Shown here one piece after another: positions 61,967-64,000 of a stretch of 64,000 bases of DNA. A program made the translations under genes and the position numbers. Source of the DNA: Desulfobacter postgatei 2ac9 (GTDB lineage: Bacteria > Desulfobacterota > Desulfobacteria > Desulfobacterales > Desulfobacteraceae); NCBI RefSeq assembly GCF_000233695.2, contig NZ_CM001488.1, positions 3,707,601-3,771,600 of the forward strand, read 5' to 3'. The notes beneath the pieces were generated by a model. The model saw nothing but the letters and a program-made list of their open reading frames with translations, did no database searches and had not been told where the DNA came from. The number at the start of each line of letters is the position of its first letter. Position 1 is the first letter of the stretch.

Positions 61967-62029
61967 GCACAACCAGTCACTTCACCGGACCCGGCAAACA
62001 GCGCCGGTCCGGTGAGTTCCACGTTATGC
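61967..62029 (+). repeat. attC site G
   Basis: GCACAAC tag complements TTGTGC. Arms TCACCGGACCCGGC and GCCGGTCCGGTGA pair around AAACAGC, then G62023|TTATGC. This is the most textbook-like attC of the array, and the next cassette starts directly with no hairpin repeat. Confidence 0.9.
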
Positions 62030-62051
62030 GTAAAAAGAAACGGAGAAATCA

Positions 62052-62798
62052 ATGGCATTAACGAAATGCAAAGAATGCGGCGAAGAAATAAGTAAGAAAG
62101 CTGAGAAATGCCCCAAATGCGGTGCGCCCGCCAAAAAGAAGACTTCTCTCTTAACATGGATAGTTACAATTTTTATTGTTCTTTGGGCTATCGGATATTT
62201 TTCTAGTCCATCAACAACATCACGTTCATCGAGTCCAAGTACTACGTCCAGCAGTTCCTCAAATTCATCAAGCTATTTGGCACCGAGAGAATATTCACCT
62301 CCGCTTGAGGTAATCTCGTGGAAATGTGACAAAGAATATAGTTATGTCTTTGTTCGAGGCGAAGTGAAAAATATTTCTAGTCAAAGCATTAAAAACGTTA
62401 TGGCCGTTGGTGAGTTCCGCACAAAAGATGGAACTCTAGTCAAATCCGAAGATTCGCTAATTGATTACAATCCAATATTGCCCGGGCAAACGTCTCCCTT
62501 TAAAACAGGAGGCACTGACAATCCAGCGATTACAAACTGCAATCTTTCTTTTAAAACGTTGTTCGGTAAACAGTTGGGTTATACAACTGCAAAAGATAGA
62601 AAGGCGAAAGAAAGAGAAAAAATAAAGGAAGTTCAAACGCTATTATCTAGTCTTGGTTATCAGGTGGGTGTCGCAGATGGAATTATCGGCGCAAAAACTA
62701 AACAAGCGATAAAGGAGTTTCAATCCAAGCAGGGATTGACCGAAAACGGTGAGATTTCAAATCAACTTATTGTTGAACTACGAAGAGCCAAGAAATGA
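62052..62798 (+). CDS. Zinc-ribbon membrane protein with peptidoglycan-binding domain
   Basis: A 248-residue protein. The N-terminal zinc ribbon (CKECGEEISKKAEKCPKCG, about 6-24) is followed by a membrane helix (LTWIVTIFIVLWAIGYF, about 34-50), a long Ser/Thr-rich linker, a FxLYD-like beta domain (about 85-165), and a C-terminal PG-binding domain (VQTLLSSLGYQVGVADGIIGAKTKQAIKEFQ). GGAG precedes the ATG. It is likely a cell-envelope-associated protein; its function is unknown. Confidence 0.75.
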   Translation: MALTKCKECGEEISKKAEKCPKCGAPAKKKTSLLTWIVTIFIVLWAIGYFSSPSTTSRSSSPSTTSSSSSNSSSYLAPREYSPPLEVISWKCDKEYSYVFVRGEVKNISSQSIKNVMAVGEFRTKDGTLVKSEDSLIDYNPILPGQTSPFKTGGTDNPAITNCNLSFKTLFGKQLGYTTAKDRKAKEREKIKEVQTLLSSLGYQVGVADGIIGAKTKQAIKEFQSKQGLTENGEISNQLIVELRRAKK

Positions 62799-62815
62799 CG
62801 CCATGTGCAAAATAT

Positions 62816-62822
62816 CGCATAA
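62816..62822 (+). repeat. Truncated attC remnant of the zinc-ribbon cassette
   Basis: CGCATAA matches the TTATGCG start of its cassette exactly over 7 bp, but the attC arms are gone: CGATAAATGGGGTCAGG follows at once, the start of a REP-like sequence. Confidence 0.6.
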
Positions 62823-62829
62823 TCGATAA

Positions 62830-62863
62830 ATGGGGTCAGGATAAATGGGGTCAGAGTAAAATT
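62830..62863. repeat. Tandem GGGGTCAGG/GGGGTCAGAG motif
   Basis: TGGGGTCAGGATAAA then TGGGGTCAGAGTAAAATT; the second half is identical to one arm of the palindrome at 61068. No complementary right arm is seen in the 170 bp before the next gene, which otherwise is plain AT-rich DNA. Confidence 0.6.
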
Positions 62864-63037
62864 AAACTTCTACGCCCTGTCTTAACACAATAGTTCGGTA
62901 ATTTTTGGGATTTGAAAGGTTAAATTTTTGTAACTAATTGAAATTATTGGAACTGAATTTTATTTTCTAATTTCATAACCTACTGAATTTATTGAGTCTG
63001 AAAAAAATTACCGAAGTATTCTTAACAAGGAGTATGT

Positions 63038-63868
63038 ATGAAGAAAAATTATCTTCAAGTAATCATGGTAATATTGTTGATGATCACCGCTTCAACTGTA
63101 AACGGGCAGATTGATCATTCCAAGCATGGATCGCACTCATCAGGTAGTGCAGTGAAATCTTTTAAGGCTGAAATGTCTGTTCCGTCTGAAATCAGACAGG
63201 AGCAGATTTTTCCGATAACGATCCTTATTAAAGATGAAAAAGAGCGGAATGTTACACGGTTTGAAACATTTCAGGAAAAACTGATGCATCTGATCATTGT
63301 CAGTGATGATCTGGAATTTTTCCGTCATCTTCATCCTGATTATAAGGCAGACGGCAGTTTTCTGACAGAAACCAGTTTCCCCGATGCCGGAGAGTATACT
63401 CTTTTCAGTGATTACAAACCGGAAAATAGCGGAGAGCAGATTTCAGTGCTCAAACTCCGCATAAAAGGAACCGCAAGACCGCTGACCGTTCCGGATACAA
63501 AAAAAACCGAAATAATTGTCGGAGATGTCAAGGTCAGTATGGATGTCTCGCCGAAAACAGTGAAAACGAATGAAGAAACAACTGTTGCCTTTGATTTGAA
63601 AATGGTATCGGATGACAGCCCTGTCAAAGGTTTGCATCCGTTTCTCGGTGAGAAAGCTCATCTTGTCGTAATCAGAAAATCAGAGATATTGAACGTCAAT
63701 GACTATATCCATGCTCATGCGATGAAAGAGGGGGAACCATCTTTGATAAAATTTAAAACCCAATTCCCTTCTGCGGGCATTTACAAACTTTGGTGTCAGT
63801 TTAACTATAAAAACGAAGTGGTGACTGCTGATTTCGTCCAGCACCGCGATTATAGTCCTGGCCTTTAG
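63038..63868 (+). CDS. YtkA/FixH-like secreted protein with a repeat-derived C-terminus
   Basis: A 276-residue protein with an N-terminal signal peptide (about 1-24) and a His-rich mature start (IDHSKHGSHSSG). Two Ig-like beta domains follow; FFRHLHPDYKADGSF and the second DYIHAHAMKEGEPSLI with KLWCQF near the end carry Met/His/Cys positions seen in metal-related YtkA/FixH-like proteins. AAGGAG precedes the ATG. The last residues VQHRDYSPGL are encoded by the right half of the hairpin repeat, so the natural end of the gene has been replaced. Confidence 0.65.
   Translation: MKKNYLQVIMVILLMITASTVNGQIDHSKHGSHSSGSAVKSFKAEMSVPSEIRQEQIFPITILIKDEKERNVTRFETFQEKLMHLIIVSDDLEFFRHLHPDYKADGSFLTETSFPDAGEYTLFSDYKPENSGEQISVLKLRIKGTARPLTVPDTKKTEIIVGDVKVSMDVSPKTVKTNEETTVAFDLKMVSDDSPVKGLHPFLGEKAHLVVIRKSEILNVNDYIHAHAMKEGEPSLIKFKTQFPSAGIYKLWCQFNYKNEVVTADFVQHRDYSPGL
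63827..63849 (+). repeat. Fragment of the hairpin repeat
   Basis: TGCTGATTTCGTCCAGCACC then GCGA matches the centre and right arm of the short repeat (closest to copy B, which has TGCTGACTTCGTCCAGCACC). The left arms are missing. TTATAGT follows, the same start tag as the DUF3089 cassette. The last 132 bp of the window shows only a small CCACTCC...GGTGTGG stem and no gene. Confidence 0.7.
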
Positions 63869-64000
63869 GCCGTAAAACCCACTCCTTTAGGTGTGGGATA
63901 TAAGTTTTTGCTTTAGCATTTTCCCTAGACAAAACGGGTAAAATGTACTAAGAAATTTAAGTTGATGATAGTTGGGGAGCAGACATGATGATTTCAACAA

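Overview
The window looks like a chromosome segment of a Gram-negative anaerobe of the Desulfobacteraceae type (Desulfobacter/Desulfobacula-like). This is inferred from gene content: a YedE-TusA-DUF3343 sulfur/selenium cluster, a rhodanese-ferritin fusion, a large acyl-CoA dehydrogenase, an EF-G paralogue, a deltaproteobacterial-type PspFABC system and a propeller-type sensor kinase. No rRNA, tRNA, CRISPR array or replication origin was recognised.

Positions 1-36400 are mostly ordinary core genome. Minus-strand blocks carry UPF0280-dGTPase-Mrp, a LolB-like protein, a TPR lipoprotein and sigma-32, the isoprenoid/exonuclease block xseA-xseB-ispA-dxs-tlyA, the EF-G paralogue, and proB-proA-pepF-trmO. 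Plus-strand purC, a ParB-domain protein and a spore-photoproduct-lyase-like radical SAM enzyme lie between the first two blocks. Decayed fragments sit in the gaps: an AAA-ATPase-like N-terminus (20134), an ABC-transporter ATPase C-terminus (22485), a LysE C-terminus (36576) and a zinc-ribbon fragment (about 36870-37233).

At 37241-39657 an AT-rich island encodes one 789-residue protein that combines a restriction-endonuclease-like N-terminus with a PIN-like domain. The island is bounded by an 11-bp inverted repeat. From 40081 to 52677 core functions resume: penicillin acylase, the psp operon with a sigma-54 promoter, a MltD-like transglycosylase, the yedE/tusA/DUF3343 cluster, a half-size asparaginase, arsC and an isochorismate synthase.

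From about 52750 to the end the window becomes a gene-cassette array with integron logic but no integrase in view. Each cassette begins with TT plus a short tag whose complement ends in AAC at the start of its downstream attC-like hairpin. Pairs seen include TTATAC/GTATAAC, TTGGACGA/TCGTCCAAC, TTGGAAGTG/CACTTCCAAC, TTGTGC/GCACAAC and TTATGCG/CGCATAA. Cassette contents are a solitary ParA-like ATPase, an almost empty 163-bp cassette, a two-gene membrane module, an AIPR-type phage-resistance protein, a DUF3089 lipoprotein, an unknown 207-residue protein, a zinc-ribbon/peptidoglycan-binding protein and a YtkA/FixH-like secreted protein. The DUF3089 gene is broken by an IS66-type element nested in a 231-bp IS4-like miniature element.

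The most unusual feature is a GC-rich multi-hairpin repeat placed exactly at the attC crossover (between G and TT) at five junctions. Three copies are 159 bp and two are 55 bp, and a fragment forms the 3' end of a sixth gene. The short form is the long form minus 104 bp between two CAGCACC direct repeats. I do not recognise this element. It may be a mobile element that targets attC sites, or a structured leader carried ahead of each cassette gene.
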